Below, in pieces: positions 22,919 through 31,243 of a stretch of DNA of 44,138 bases (positions within the stretch are counted from its first letter, which is position 1; each line of letters starts with the position of its first letter). The notes beneath the pieces were generated by a model. That model was not told the origin of the DNA and ran no database searches. It was given only the letters and a program-made list of their open reading frames with translations. The translations under genes and the position numbers were made by a program. Source of the DNA: an uncultured Anaerotruncus sp. (GTDB lineage: Bacteria > Bacillota > Clostridia > Oscillospirales > CAG-272); assembly GCA_905210995.1 (NCBI GenBank), contig CAJLZE010000007.1, positions 1 through 44,138 of the forward strand. Reading direction: 5' to 3'.

Positions 22919-23902
22919 TCACGTTCTGCTCACAAGCACACGTGCACCGCCGCATATGCGGTAGCTGCCGAGCCCCGCGGGGATGAAAATGCTCTCCCCC
23001 GTCGCGACAGGTATGCTGCCGCCGCTCCACTCAAGCTTCCCGGCTCCGTCAAAGCAAAGTACGGAGTGGAAGGATGTACCGTCGGCGTCAAAGCTATTGC
23101 CGTCCGCGCCGAGGCAAACGGTAAAATACCTGCAGGAGGCAAGCACGTTTTTTCCGTCGGCCGCAAGTGACTCGAACCTTTCGGCTTCTACCTCGCCGTC
23201 GGTAAAGCTGCGGATAACGTCACACGCCTTTTCGGTGTGCAGCTCGCGCGGCTTGCCGTCCTTGCCGAGACGACCGTAGTCCCACACGCGGTATGTGAGA
23301 TCGCAGTTCTGCTGTATCTCGGCGATGAGGATCCCACTGCCGATGGCGTGGACCATTCCCGAAGGAATAAAAAAACAGTCGCCCGCGCTGACGGGAACAT
23401 ATCGCAGGCAGTCGGACACATCGCCGCCCGAGCGCGCCTCGGCTCTGAGGTCGTCGGGCGTTTTGCCATCCGAAAGCCCCATAACGAGCTGCGCCCCCGG
23501 TGCGGCATCAATGACATACCACATTTCGGTCTTGCCGACGCCGTTCTCAACGCGCGCGGCATAAGCATCGTCGGGATGGACCTGCACCGACAGCCGATCT
23601 GCCGCATCGATAAACTTTATCAGGAGCGGGAAGCGCCCGTCGGAAGCATTTTTGCTTCCGACGGCACTGCCGCCGCTTTTTTTGATATATTCTCCGAGCG
23701 TCATGCCGGCGCACGCGCCGTCCTCTATCTCGCTCATCTCGCCGTCACGGACGGTCAGCTCCCATGTTTCGCCTATCGTCGGCGCCGCAGCCCGCTTGCC
23801 GTAGCGTGCCGCAAGCTCATATCCGCCCCATATAGGCGACTTTGCAACATACGAGATGTGCATGGGGTAGAGCGGGAGAGCCTTTTTTATTTCAGGTGTC
23901 AT
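22919..23902 (-). CDS. manA: Mannose-6-phosphate isomerase, class I
   Basis: Zinc enzyme that interconverts mannose 6-phosphate and fructose 6-phosphate, linking mannose use or GDP-mannose supply to glycolysis. The 327-residue cupin protein shows the metal ligands Q107 and H109 in SVQVHPDD, E126 in KTEMWYVI and H185 in IPSGMVHAIGSG, and the substrate Arg in TYRVWDYGR (R205). The short length is typical of the Firmicute form. Its start overlaps the stop of the large PHP protein by 4 nt (ATGA), so both are on one transcript. Confidence 0.93.
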   Translation of the reverse strand: MTPEIKKALPLYPMHISYVAKSPIWGGYELAARYGKRAAAPTIGETWELTVRDGEMSEIEDGACAGMTLGEYIKKSGGSAVGSKNASDGRFPLLIKFIDAADRLSVQVHPDDAYAARVENGVGKTEMWYVIDAAPGAQLVMGLSDGKTPDDLRAEARSGGDVSDCLRYVPVSAGDCFFIPSGMVHAIGSGILIAEIQQNCDLTYRVWDYGRLGKDGKPRELHTEKACDVIRSFTDGEVEAERFESLAADGKNVLASCRYFTVCLGADGNSFDADGTSFHSVLCFDGAGKLEWSGGSIPVATGESIFIPAGLGSYRICGGARVLVSRT

Positions 23903-26900
23903 CTGTTGCCTTTCCGTTTTTTACCCGATGTGAGCGCACCGATCAGAGCCGCAATTCCGCCCGCTGCCGCGGCTGTCGCCGCGGCAAGCACCGCAGCCTC
24001 GCCGTCCGTCATCGTCAGCTTGCCGCTGCGCTCCGCGCGCTTTGCCTCAGCCTTTTCGTCGCGGCGGCGCTGCTTTGCCTCGGCATGTGTGGGAGTCGTG
24101 GAGAATTCCGCGTGTATCTGCCCTTCGCTGAAGCTTCCGGGATGCGGCTCGGCAAGCCCGAGAGGCGCCGATGTAGCCGAAAGCCCGGGGCGCTTTTCAT
24201 ATCTGCGCGCGCTCCCGCGATGAGCGTCGCCGTCGCAGGTCGAAGCGTAGTTCCACTGAACGCGCGACATCACCTCGTCCGTCACGAGCTCGAGCCTGCG
24301 CCCGCAGTCGGCGCGGGAAAGGATATGCTTGTCGCAGATGATGATATTCCCGCCCTCGATGAGCGACGTGCCGTATCTTTCGTTGAAATCACCGACGGTC
24401 AGCGTCGGGTCCTCATATCTGACCCACACGACGAGCCCCGAGCGCGGCGGTATGATCGTCCCCGCCGGGAATCGCCAGCTTCTGTCCTCAGACGGTGCTT
24501 TGCCCGTCTTGACCCAGAGCCGCAAGAGCGCACCGCCGATATCCTGCGCCGTCAGCGACGAGTTGTAAAGCGTGATATACGGGAAGGGATCGTCCACCTT
24601 CACGCCGCCTTCCTTTTCAAGCGGCATGCTGTACGGCAGTATCTCAGTCACCGTCACCGGAGTGACAAGGGTGCAGACCGTGGCGGTCCTTTTTCTTTCG
24701 CCGCGTATGTCGGAGGATACCACCGCGCTGAGCCGGTGCATCTCGGGCAGCTCAGGAAAAGCTCGGCTGACCTTCAGCGACGCTCCCGCAGCAAGCCTGC
24801 CGCAATGAACGGTCGCATACGGTTCCTCGTCGCGCAGATCGAAGCCGGAGGTCTTTCCGAGATAGAAATCGACACGAACGCCGTCTGCGGGCTTTTCGCC
24901 CGAATTCGTAATGCGCAGGCGCGCCGCCGTACCGTGAGACGATGCGGATACGGGCGCTCCCGTCTCGATATCGCTCACAGAAAGCGGGCTCTTTCTGTCG
25001 ATCCACACGGGAGCCGTCGCCGAATACCGTTTGGGCGCGGTAATGCGCAGATAATAGTAGTCAAAATCTGGTGCGAGCGTCGGGTGCCATTCAAAGCTGC
25101 GCCGCGCTCCCGCGTTGCGGGCTGCGACAACGATATTGTCCTCGGCTACTATCTCGACCCTGCCTATTCCCTCTTCGTTTTCGGTGCTGACCGAAATATC
25201 AAACTTCAGCGCTTCGGGATCGTCAAGGTGCGAACCGAGCCATTTGCCGTTCACACGGTACTTTATGACGAGCGTCGGATCGGACGCCGTGTATGTGCGG
25301 CGCGCGCGGAAAGCATCCATGATATTTTCGCGCGTAAGTGCGGGAGCGAGCACAAAGCCCGTCTGCGTCGTCGCAGTCGTCCATTCGGGTGAGTGATTAT
25401 CCTCATTTGAAACGGGGGAGGCGTGCCAGCCCGCGGCAAGCATATCCGAATATTCGCGGTCATACGCCGCACCGCGTATCTCGGAGAGGCAAACCTTTTT
25501 ATCAGCTCCCGCCGTACGGTAGGCATATTCGTCAAAATTGCCCCATCCGAAGCCGGGGTGGTTGAACATAGCCACGGCATCGGGGTCTTTTTCAAGGATC
25601 GCATACAAATCGGGCAGCGTCGTTGTGTCGATGTGCCCCTCAATACTGTCACTGCCGATAACATTGACGTGTCCCCAATAGCCGCACGTCATGTTCCACG
25701 TCATCTCATAGCCCCAGAGCGCCGCAAATCTGCCCGGGTCGTCAAATTTGTCGGCTTCGCGCTTTATCAACGCGGCGCCTTCTTTTCCGTCAACTATATG
25801 GTGCGAATGGTCGGTCGGCGCAAAGAAATCAACATGACCGACGTCGCGCGCATAGCGGTATGCGTCGCCGAGAGTTCCCGTGCCGTCGGATTCCGCGGTG
25901 TGCGAATGCACCTCTCCGTGATAAGCACAAAGGTCGCTCATATCCGATACGGAGAAGCGGACATCTTTGGCGGAATGATTACCGAGCATATCGCAAAGCA
26001 CGAGACGCAGCTCGTGCGCACCGACAGCTATCGGCACCGCAGGCTCGTACACCATGCCGTCGTCGCTCCACACAGCCCGGGCGGTGACGTCCCTGCCGTC
26101 GATAAGAAGGCGGCATTCGGAGAGCTTCACACCCGAAATGTCGTAAAACGAGGCTCTGACCGCTGTGCCCGCGGTTATATCGTAAGCATATTTTTCGGTG
26201 GGGCGCATCGAAGTCACGCGCGGTCCAGCATTGTCGTAAACGGCTGCCGAAAGCCCGGTAAGACCTACCGTCCGCGCTCCGTCAAAGGCGTGCAGCGAAT
26301 AGGTGAGCACCGTCATGCGCTCAACATCCTCTGCGGGAATGCACGCGTGATACAGCCCGTCATCCCTGCGGTGAGCGGCGATACGCTTTTCGCTGCCGTC
26401 TGGCATATCAAGCGACGCCCATGCCGAGGCGACATCGCACTCGGGCTCGACAGCCGAGACCGCAAAGGAGATATCGCAGTCCCCGTCGCCGATATAGACC
26501 GCCCGCGCGGGCGTGACCGGAAGAATGACCGGCAACGGCGCGGCTGTATCTATCGGCGCCTGTCCGTAAGCAAACCAACCGGGAGTCGCGTCGGCGGCGT
26601 GCGAGATATTCACAGCCCGCGAGGGCTCGCGGGAGTCGATCCACCAATATGACGAACGCCGCACCGGGCAATCCCATCTTCCCCACACGGTGCTGTATTC
26701 AAGCGTATAGACGGCAGCGTCGGCATCGGCTCCGCGCGGAACGAGACGTACCGTCGTTTTTACATAATCGGTCGGTATCGCGCTCACATCGGCACAGCGC
26801 ACGACCTCTCCGCTCTCGGCATCACGTCTGTAATAGGCGACGGGGATGATCCTCACCGCATCGGGAGTGACGGGCGGCACGGGCGGGTGGTACATGGAGT

Positions 26901-27537
26901 TCATCTCGCGGCAGAAATCATCGGGAGTCGTGCGGTCGCCGCCGTCCGGCTTTACGCCGAAATTGCCCTTGAAGAGCGGCCACCATACGGCTGTCTCGCC
27001 CGGATGCAGCACATTCTCGCCCGGATGCAGCGAAAGCGGGAGGCGCAGGGGCGACTCAAGCTTTTCGGACGATATGATAAGCTCCCAATCGTAAAGATCG
27101 GTATCGGTGTCACCCGGAGCGTAAAGTTCAAGATACGAGGTGACGTTTTTGTCCTTGGGGCGATTGAAAATTTCGGTGATGATAAGCGGCGGCATCTGCG
27201 GCAACGCCGTGACCGCAACGGAGTATTCTCCGCGGCAGCCTCCGCCCTCGATAGTGTAGCCGAGCGTACCTTTTTTCATGACCGCAGCCGGGATATGTGC
27301 CGAATATATCTCAAAACGGCGTCCATCGGCTTCAAATGAGTCGCAGGGCGTCATACCGAGCGTCACGGGACCGCCGTCGGCGGACGTTATATTCAGCTCA
27401 AGGCGCATGGGCAGTTCGCATTCGAAGCTGCCGGGCGCCCGCTCGAGCGCCGCCGCGACATCGTGACCGCGCCCCTCGGGCGCGAAATCGGCGGGCGAAT
27501 GCAGGAGCTTGAAAACTGATCTGTCGTTTGTGTTCAT
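23899..27537 (-). CDS. Large PHP-type metallohydrolase with two lamin-tail domains
   Basis: A 1212-residue multidomain protein. By eye: lamin-tail-like domain (about 116-250, PPLIITEIFNRP..YLELYAP), linker beta domains (250-440), Ig-like domain (440-535), a CehA/McbA-type PHP phosphoesterase domain (536-760) with metal residues H540, H544 and H546 (YHGEVHSHTAESDGTG), PTDHSHH (575-580), E611, H623, H660 (FNHPG) and NEDNHS (711-716), a CARDB-like domain (865-955), a second lamin-tail domain (958-1115), a charged Lys/Arg/Glu linker and one terminal hydrophobic helix (about 1181-1203) ending KKRKGNR. No signal peptide is visible at MNTNDRSVFKLLHSP. Phosphoesterase chemistry is family knowledge; the substrate is unknown. 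Coupled to manA. Confidence 0.82.
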   Translation of the reverse strand: MNTNDRSVFKLLHSPADFAPEGRGHDVAAALERAPGSFECELPMRLELNITSADGGPVTLGMTPCDSFEADGRRFEIYSAHIPAAVMKKGTLGYTIEGGGCRGEYSVAVTALPQMPPLIITEIFNRPKDKNVTSYLELYAPGDTDTDLYDWELIISSEKLESPLRLPLSLHPGENVLHPGETAVWWPLFKGNFGVKPDGGDRTTPDDFCREMNSMYHPPVPPVTPDAVRIIPVAYYRRDAESGEVVRCADVSAIPTDYVKTTVRLVPRGADADAAVYTLEYSTVWGRWDCPVRRSSYWWIDSREPSRAVNISHAADATPGWFAYGQAPIDTAAPLPVILPVTPARAVYIGDGDCDISFAVSAVEPECDVASAWASLDMPDGSEKRIAAHRRDDGLYHACIPAEDVERMTVLTYSLHAFDGARTVGLTGLSAAVYDNAGPRVTSMRPTEKYAYDITAGTAVRASFYDISGVKLSECRLLIDGRDVTARAVWSDDGMVYEPAVPIAVGAHELRLVLCDMLGNHSAKDVRFSVSDMSDLCAYHGEVHSHTAESDGTGTLGDAYRYARDVGHVDFFAPTDHSHHIVDGKEGAALIKREADKFDDPGRFAALWGYEMTWNMTCGYWGHVNVIGSDSIEGHIDTTTLPDLYAILEKDPDAVAMFNHPGFGWGNFDEYAYRTAGADKKVCLSEIRGAAYDREYSDMLAAGWHASPVSNEDNHSPEWTTATTQTGFVLAPALTRENIMDAFRARRTYTASDPTLVIKYRVNGKWLGSHLDDPEALKFDISVSTENEEGIGRVEIVAEDNIVVAARNAGARRSFEWHPTLAPDFDYYYLRITAPKRYSATAPVWIDRKSPLSVSDIETGAPVSASSHGTAARLRITNSGEKPADGVRVDFYLGKTSGFDLRDEEPYATVHCGRLAAGASLKVSRAFPELPEMHRLSAVVSSDIRGERKRTATVCTLVTPVTVTEILPYSMPLEKEGGVKVDDPFPYITLYNSSLTAQDIGGALLRLWVKTGKAPSEDRSWRFPAGTIIPPRSGLVVWVRYEDPTLTVGDFNERYGTSLIEGGNIIICDKHILSRADCGRRLELVTDEVMSRVQWNYASTCDGDAHRGSARRYEKRPGLSATSAPLGLAEPHPGSFSEGQIHAEFSTTPTHAEAKQRRRDEKAEAKRAERSGKLTMTDGEAAVLAAATAAAAGGIAALIGALTSGKKRKGNR

Positions 27538-27566
27538 GCTATCGGGTCCTTTCTGTTACTGTGATA

Positions 27567-27595
27567 ATTATACCACTATAATCCCCCGTCCGCAA
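27567..27595 (-). promoter_or_regulatory. Extended -10 promoter of the PHP-manA operon
   Basis: Minus strand TTGCGG (27595-27590), 17-base spacer ending TGG, TATAAT (27572-27567). The TGn before the -10 makes an extended -10 element that can offset the weak -35. Confidence 0.78.
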
Positions 27596-27627
27596 GTCAA
27601 AAAAACAAATATCGGGACAATAAATGC

Positions 27628-27655
27628 GGTCTGCCGCGCATTTGCGCGACAGACC
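27628..27655 (-). terminator. Probable terminator of the trx-GH20 operon
   Basis: GGTCTG..CGCGC pairs with GCGCG..CAGACC (11 bp, one mismatch, 4-base loop); on the minus strand GCATTTATTGT follows, a modest U-tract. It lies 17 nt after the hexosaminidase stop. Confidence 0.7.
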
Positions 27656-27671
27656 CCGCTTATCGGATATG

Positions 27672-29549
27672 TCAGAGCAGACCCGCTTTTACGGTGTTTG
27701 CCCAGCTATTGTAGTTCACATAGGGAGATCTCGTGTCGTTCTCGCCGCGTCCGTCGCAGGAAAGAACGGGCTGTTCAAGCTCCTCGATCGCGTCGCCTCC
27801 ACAGAGCCAGTCCTCAAGGCGGGCAGCGGTGGATTCAAGTCTCAGGCGCAGACCGCCGAGTCTCTGTTCCTGAGCGGAGAAGCCGAAGGTCTTGTTTTCG
27901 GTAAACCACTGAACACGGAAAGCATCGGTAAATGCATCAAGCTTTGCGATGACCGCGGGAATGTCGCTATGAGCCAGACGGCGGACGGCATTCCTGTCTC
28001 CGGCAATATATGCCGCGCGGATGCGGATCGTAAGATCGCACTTGTCGGCAAGCAGATCACAGAGCAGACCGAGCGACTCGAAGATGTATCCCCATCTCTC
28101 GTCGTCCGAGTGTGCGAGCAGCTTTTCGGCGGCATTTTTGTAATATTCGGGCGCCTCGGGTCCGACGTGACGGTCCATAAGTCCCTCAAGCGGATCGTTG
28201 AAGAGCAGATACTTGCAGGGGCAGACGGGATGCGACATTTCGGCGGGAGATGTACCGGGCAGCGCATTGGGAAGATCGAAGAGCATGAGATCGTCAAAGC
28301 CGGTGCCGAATACGGCGCGGCTGCGCTCCTCAAGCAGCTCATGCGACACCTCGGTGCCGTTGTAAAGGCGCTCGGCAAAGTAAAGGAGAGACGGCAGAGT
28401 CGAGAACTGCGATGCCTCGGCACCGTTATCGCCCCAGCCGGTGACTATCACGCTACCGAGCCCGTGCTCGGCACAGGAATCAAGCTGAAGCTTTGTCGAT
28501 GCGAGCGAGAATGCGTTGTGCGGAGCAAAGCCAGACCACTTCCACGCGCCGCCCGCGAAGATAACGGGATTGTTGAATTTCTGGTGGCACTCGACCATGT
28601 GATCGAAGATCTGACGGTCGAGGGAGTAATAGTCCCAGTATACGAGCGTTACGTTTGCGGGCACCTTTGCCATGATCTCGGGTGCTATCTCGCCCTCGCG
28701 CACGCGGTATGCGCCGCCGAACGCCATGCGGAAGAACATATCGCTCCACATCATCGGCTCATATCCGACCTCGGCGCACATCTTTGCAACGCGGTCAAGG
28801 TGCTCGAGCATTATCTCGTGCGCGGGACGGTAGCCGTTGAGCGTGAGATATTTGCCTCTGCCGAGCATATGAGCCTCGTCCATGCCGATGTTGATGCGCT
28901 TTGAACGGAAAACGCTGCGGCACGCCTTGAGGCAGGCGCTGATGAAGTCATAGGTGCGCTCGTCGCCGACGAGCATGATGTCGTTGCAGTCGGTAAACGA
29001 ATTGAGTCCCGGCCAGCGTATTGCCGTTGCAAGGTGCGCCAGCGTCTGGATGCAGGGGATGACCTCAATGCCGAACATATCGGCATAGTCATCTATCCCG
29101 CGCAGCTCGTCGGCGGAATAGCGTCCGCGCATACGTCCGAAATACGGATATTCGGGCACCTCGTATGTGTCCTCGGCATAAAGCATGAGAGAATCATAGC
29201 CCATTGCCGCCAGAACGCGTATCATCTTCTTCGCACCGTCCATGCTGAGCACGGCATTGCGCGACACGTCCGCCATATAGCAAAGCATATCGTATTTTCC
29301 GTTTTCGGCATGATCGGCGCCCGCCGCAACGGCGTCGCGTATCAGCGAAAGACCGCGGAAAAATTCATGCTTGCGGCGGTATGTAAGGACATAGCCCTCG
29401 CCGTTTTTGCGGACGGAAAGCTCGGTTCCCTTTACGGCGTTTACGGTCACTCCCGAGGAGGTGAGACGCAGCCCGAGATCGGATGCCAGCTCGGCAGCTC
29501 CCACAAGCAGTGCTTTGTCGTCGCATACAAGGTTGATGTTTTTTGACAT
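27672..29549 (-). CDS. Family 20 glycoside hydrolase (beta-N-acetylhexosaminidase), GH20C-like
   Basis: A 625-residue enzyme expected to release terminal GlcNAc or GalNAc. An N-terminal non-catalytic domain (1-85) precedes a TIM barrel: the substrate Arg in ADVSRNAVLS (R97), LMLYAEDTYEVPEYPYFGRM (121-140) and the catalytic Asp-Glu pair D224-E225 in NIGMDEAHMLG, with WSDMFFRM and YWDYYSLD downstream. The layout resembles the pneumococcal GH20C type, an intracellular enzyme; no signal peptide is present here either. Last gene of its operon, 23 nt after the nucleoside hydrolase, suggesting use of imported glycan fragments. Confidence 0.88.
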   Translation of the reverse strand: MSKNINLVCDDKALLVGAAELASDLGLRLTSSGVTVNAVKGTELSVRKNGEGYVLTYRRKHEFFRGLSLIRDAVAAGADHAENGKYDMLCYMADVSRNAVLSMDGAKKMIRVLAAMGYDSLMLYAEDTYEVPEYPYFGRMRGRYSADELRGIDDYADMFGIEVIPCIQTLAHLATAIRWPGLNSFTDCNDIMLVGDERTYDFISACLKACRSVFRSKRINIGMDEAHMLGRGKYLTLNGYRPAHEIMLEHLDRVAKMCAEVGYEPMMWSDMFFRMAFGGAYRVREGEIAPEIMAKVPANVTLVYWDYYSLDRQIFDHMVECHQKFNNPVIFAGGAWKWSGFAPHNAFSLASTKLQLDSCAEHGLGSVIVTGWGDNGAEASQFSTLPSLLYFAERLYNGTEVSHELLEERSRAVFGTGFDDLMLFDLPNALPGTSPAEMSHPVCPCKYLLFNDPLEGLMDRHVGPEAPEYYKNAAEKLLAHSDDERWGYIFESLGLLCDLLADKCDLTIRIRAAYIAGDRNAVRRLAHSDIPAVIAKLDAFTDAFRVQWFTENKTFGFSAQEQRLGGLRLRLESTAARLEDWLCGGDAIEELEQPVLSCDGRGENDTRSPYVNYNSWANTVKAGLL

Positions 29550-29572
29550 ATCGTTACTCCTTTCGATGTCTG

Positions 29573-30484
29573 TCAGTTCTTCTTTCCCGACAGCTTGCGG
29601 AAAAGATCGGCATATATCGGGTCGCGGCGGATCTTTCTTATATAAACATACTGCTCGCGCGATGCATCAAAGGCATAGCGGCAGTCGGACGTCACATACG
29701 GGCGCGGCAGAACGACCATGCTGAGCGCTTCGGGCTTGGTGATGCAGGCGATAGACGTTACGTCCCAGATCACCTTTGACCAACCGTAGGGCTCCTTGGT
29801 GTATGCGGCAGTTATATCGCAGAGATAGTTGCAGAGGTCGTTTTTGCCGCGCAGGTAGTACTCGACCTCGGGGATAGTGGTGATAAACGAGCTGCACACA
29901 CCGTCGCAGGGTATCTGCACGAGCGGGATGCCCGAATCAAACACCACCTCTGCGGCGGGAATGTCCTGCCTGAGGTTGAATTCCTTCGTGTCGGGGCAGG
30001 TGAGCGCGTGCCCGCCGAGCCAGATGAGCGCGGCTCTCTCGCATATCGCCGGCTCCTTGATGATAGCGGAAGCAACATTCGTTATCGCGCCGATGGCAAC
30101 GATCCATACTCTTTCATTGCTCTCCATTACCGTGCGGACGATGTTGTCGCACGCCTCGGAGGGCACATATTCGGTCTTTGACGGCAGAAAACGCTCCGAT
30201 CCACGGTAAACGGGTATCTTTTTTGCCGCTTCGGGATCGGTAAGGCCGGTGATGTGGAATATCTCGCGGTAGCTCTTCTCCATTCCGTCGCCCGCAGAGG
30301 TCGAACGCCTGTTGAGGAAGGGCGCAGCGTTTATCGAAAGAATATTCACACGGTCGGGTGAAAGCATGGCGTATGCAATGGTATACTGATCGTCCACTTC
30401 ATTGTAGGCGTCGGTATCGAGAATAATATTTTTTCTTTCGCCGTTTTTAAGCTCGGCAATAAGCTCTGACGCAGTTGATTTCAT
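29573..30484 (-). CDS. Nucleoside hydrolase of the inosine-uridine family
   Basis: Splits N-ribosides to base and ribose with a bound Ca2+. The 303-residue protein has the metal motif ILDTDAYNEVDDQYTIAYAM (21-40), a variant of DTDPGxDDA with two extra residues, VWIVAIGAITNVASAI (a family strand) and LIWLGGH. The canonical His-Asp near the C-terminus appears as IWDVTSIACI, with Trp where His is expected, so it belongs to a divergent subgroup and its substrate is open. It follows the FTR-like gene by 15 nt. Confidence 0.85.
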   Translation of the reverse strand: MKSTASELIAELKNGERKNIILDTDAYNEVDDQYTIAYAMLSPDRVNILSINAAPFLNRRSTSAGDGMEKSYREIFHITGLTDPEAAKKIPVYRGSERFLPSKTEYVPSEACDNIVRTVMESNERVWIVAIGAITNVASAIIKEPAICERAALIWLGGHALTCPDTKEFNLRQDIPAAEVVFDSGIPLVQIPCDGVCSSFITTIPEVEYYLRGKNDLCNYLCDITAAYTKEPYGWSKVIWDVTSIACITKPEALSMVVLPRPYVTSDCRYAFDASREQYVYIRKIRRDPIYADLFRKLSGKKN

Positions 30485-30499
30485 TGTGTTTCTCCTGAA

Positions 30500-30697
30500 T
30501 TATTTTTCCTTATAATAAAGCATGCAGTGACAGTAGCCCTCAAAGTTCGGGTCCTTTATCTGCTCACGGAACTCGCGGCACATACATTTTGTGTCCTCGC
30601 TCCGCTCGCGCACACAGGGACAATAACCGCCCGTGCGCTTCAGCCCTTCCCTTACGGCTGCAACGACCGCTGCATCCTCGTTGAGGCGTACCTTCAT
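30500..30697 (-). CDS. Ferredoxin:thioredoxin reductase catalytic-chain-like protein
   Basis: A 65-residue protein with six cysteines in three C-x-C pairs: C26-P-C28, C38-M-C40 and C56-H-C58, in GGYCPC..TKCMCREFRE..GYCHCMLYYK. This is the pattern of the catalytic beta chain of ferredoxin:thioredoxin reductase, in which a [4Fe-4S] cluster sits next to the redox disulfide and passes electrons one at a time from ferredoxin to thioredoxin. Spacing between the first two pairs is shorter than in the chloroplast enzyme. Its start overlaps the thioredoxin stop by 4 nt (ATGA), the obvious partner. No variable subunit is adjacent. Confidence 0.85.
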   Translation of the reverse strand: MKVRLNEDAAVVAAVREGLKRTGGYCPCVRERSEDTKCMCREFREQIKDPNFEGYCHCMLYYKEK

Positions 30698-31023
30698 TGC
30701 ACGTCACCGGCGACTGCGTCTTCGATAAATTTCATGACGCCCGCTTTGTCCATATATGTGCTGACCGATGCCAGAAGCTTTCCGTGTCTCAGCACCGCAA
30801 GCGTCGGAACGAACTTTATCGCAAAGCGGTCGGCAAGCGCCGGTTCGTCATCGACATTGACCTTGCACACGGTGATCTCGGGGTGCTCTTCGGCGACCTC
30901 GGCAATGACCGGAGCTATCGCACGGCACGGCGGGCACCATGTTGCAAAGAAATCTATCAGAACGGTCCCGTCTGCACCGAGAACGACTTCATCGTATTTG
31001 TCGGCAGTAAGTGTAATCTCCAT
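30694..31023 (-). CDS. Thioredoxin with WCPPC active site
   Basis: A 109-residue cytoplasmic thioredoxin fold: LIDFFATWCPPCRAIAPVIA with C30 and C33, KVNVDDEPALADRFAIKFVP and the cis-proline VPT. The motif is WCPPC instead of WCGPC, which usually shifts redox potential or partner choice. First gene of an operon with the FTR-like protein, a nucleoside hydrolase and a hexosaminidase. AAAGGA lies 9 nt before ATG 31023. Confidence 0.93.
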   Translation of the reverse strand: MEITLTADKYDEVVLGADGTVLIDFFATWCPPCRAIAPVIAEVAEEHPEITVCKVNVDDEPALADRFAIKFVPTLAVLRHGKLLASVSTYMDKAGVMKFIEDAVAGDVQ

Positions 31024-31079
31024 TTAAATACATCCTTTCTGTATTCGGGGAAGCGGCGGCGCTGCTTTTTCCCGTATGT

Positions 31080-31108
31080 ATTATACTACAAAACTTCACC
31101 GTACGCAA
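31080..31108 (-). promoter_or_regulatory. Probable promoter of the trx-ftr-NH-GH20 operon
   Basis: Minus strand TTGCGT (31108-31103), 17-base spacer, TATAAT (31085-31080). The -10 is perfect, the -35 is weak. An imperfect hairpin GGGAA..GC/GC..TTCCC (about 31072-31047) starts at the predicted 5' end of the RNA. Confidence 0.7.
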
Positions 31109-31161
31109 CAGCAATTTTGTTTTTTTTACAGTCAAACGGCATTGTATATCGCCTTTGTTTC

Positions 31162-31190
31162 TTGACTAAAGCGGCAAAAAGTGATAAAAT
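31162..31190 (+). promoter_or_regulatory. Promoter of the exported lectin-like protein
   Basis: TTGACT (31162-31167), 17-base spacer, TAAAAT (31185-31190): ten of twelve positions match. It is divergent from the thioredoxin promoter, with about 50 bases between the two -35 boxes. Confidence 0.83.
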
Positions 31191-31243
31191 ATAATCGCAA
31201 TATCATGCGTCAACCGCATAACAAATAAAAAGGAACGGTTTCA

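Noticed and set aside
23842..25392. 516-codon plus-strand frame opposite the PHP protein
   Set aside because: Arg/Ala-rich shadow of a conserved minus-strand coding region; no start signal.
27624..28904. 426-codon plus-strand frame opposite the GH20 gene
   Set aside because: Antisense to the catalytic barrel with its recognisable motifs; the minus strand is clearly the coding one.
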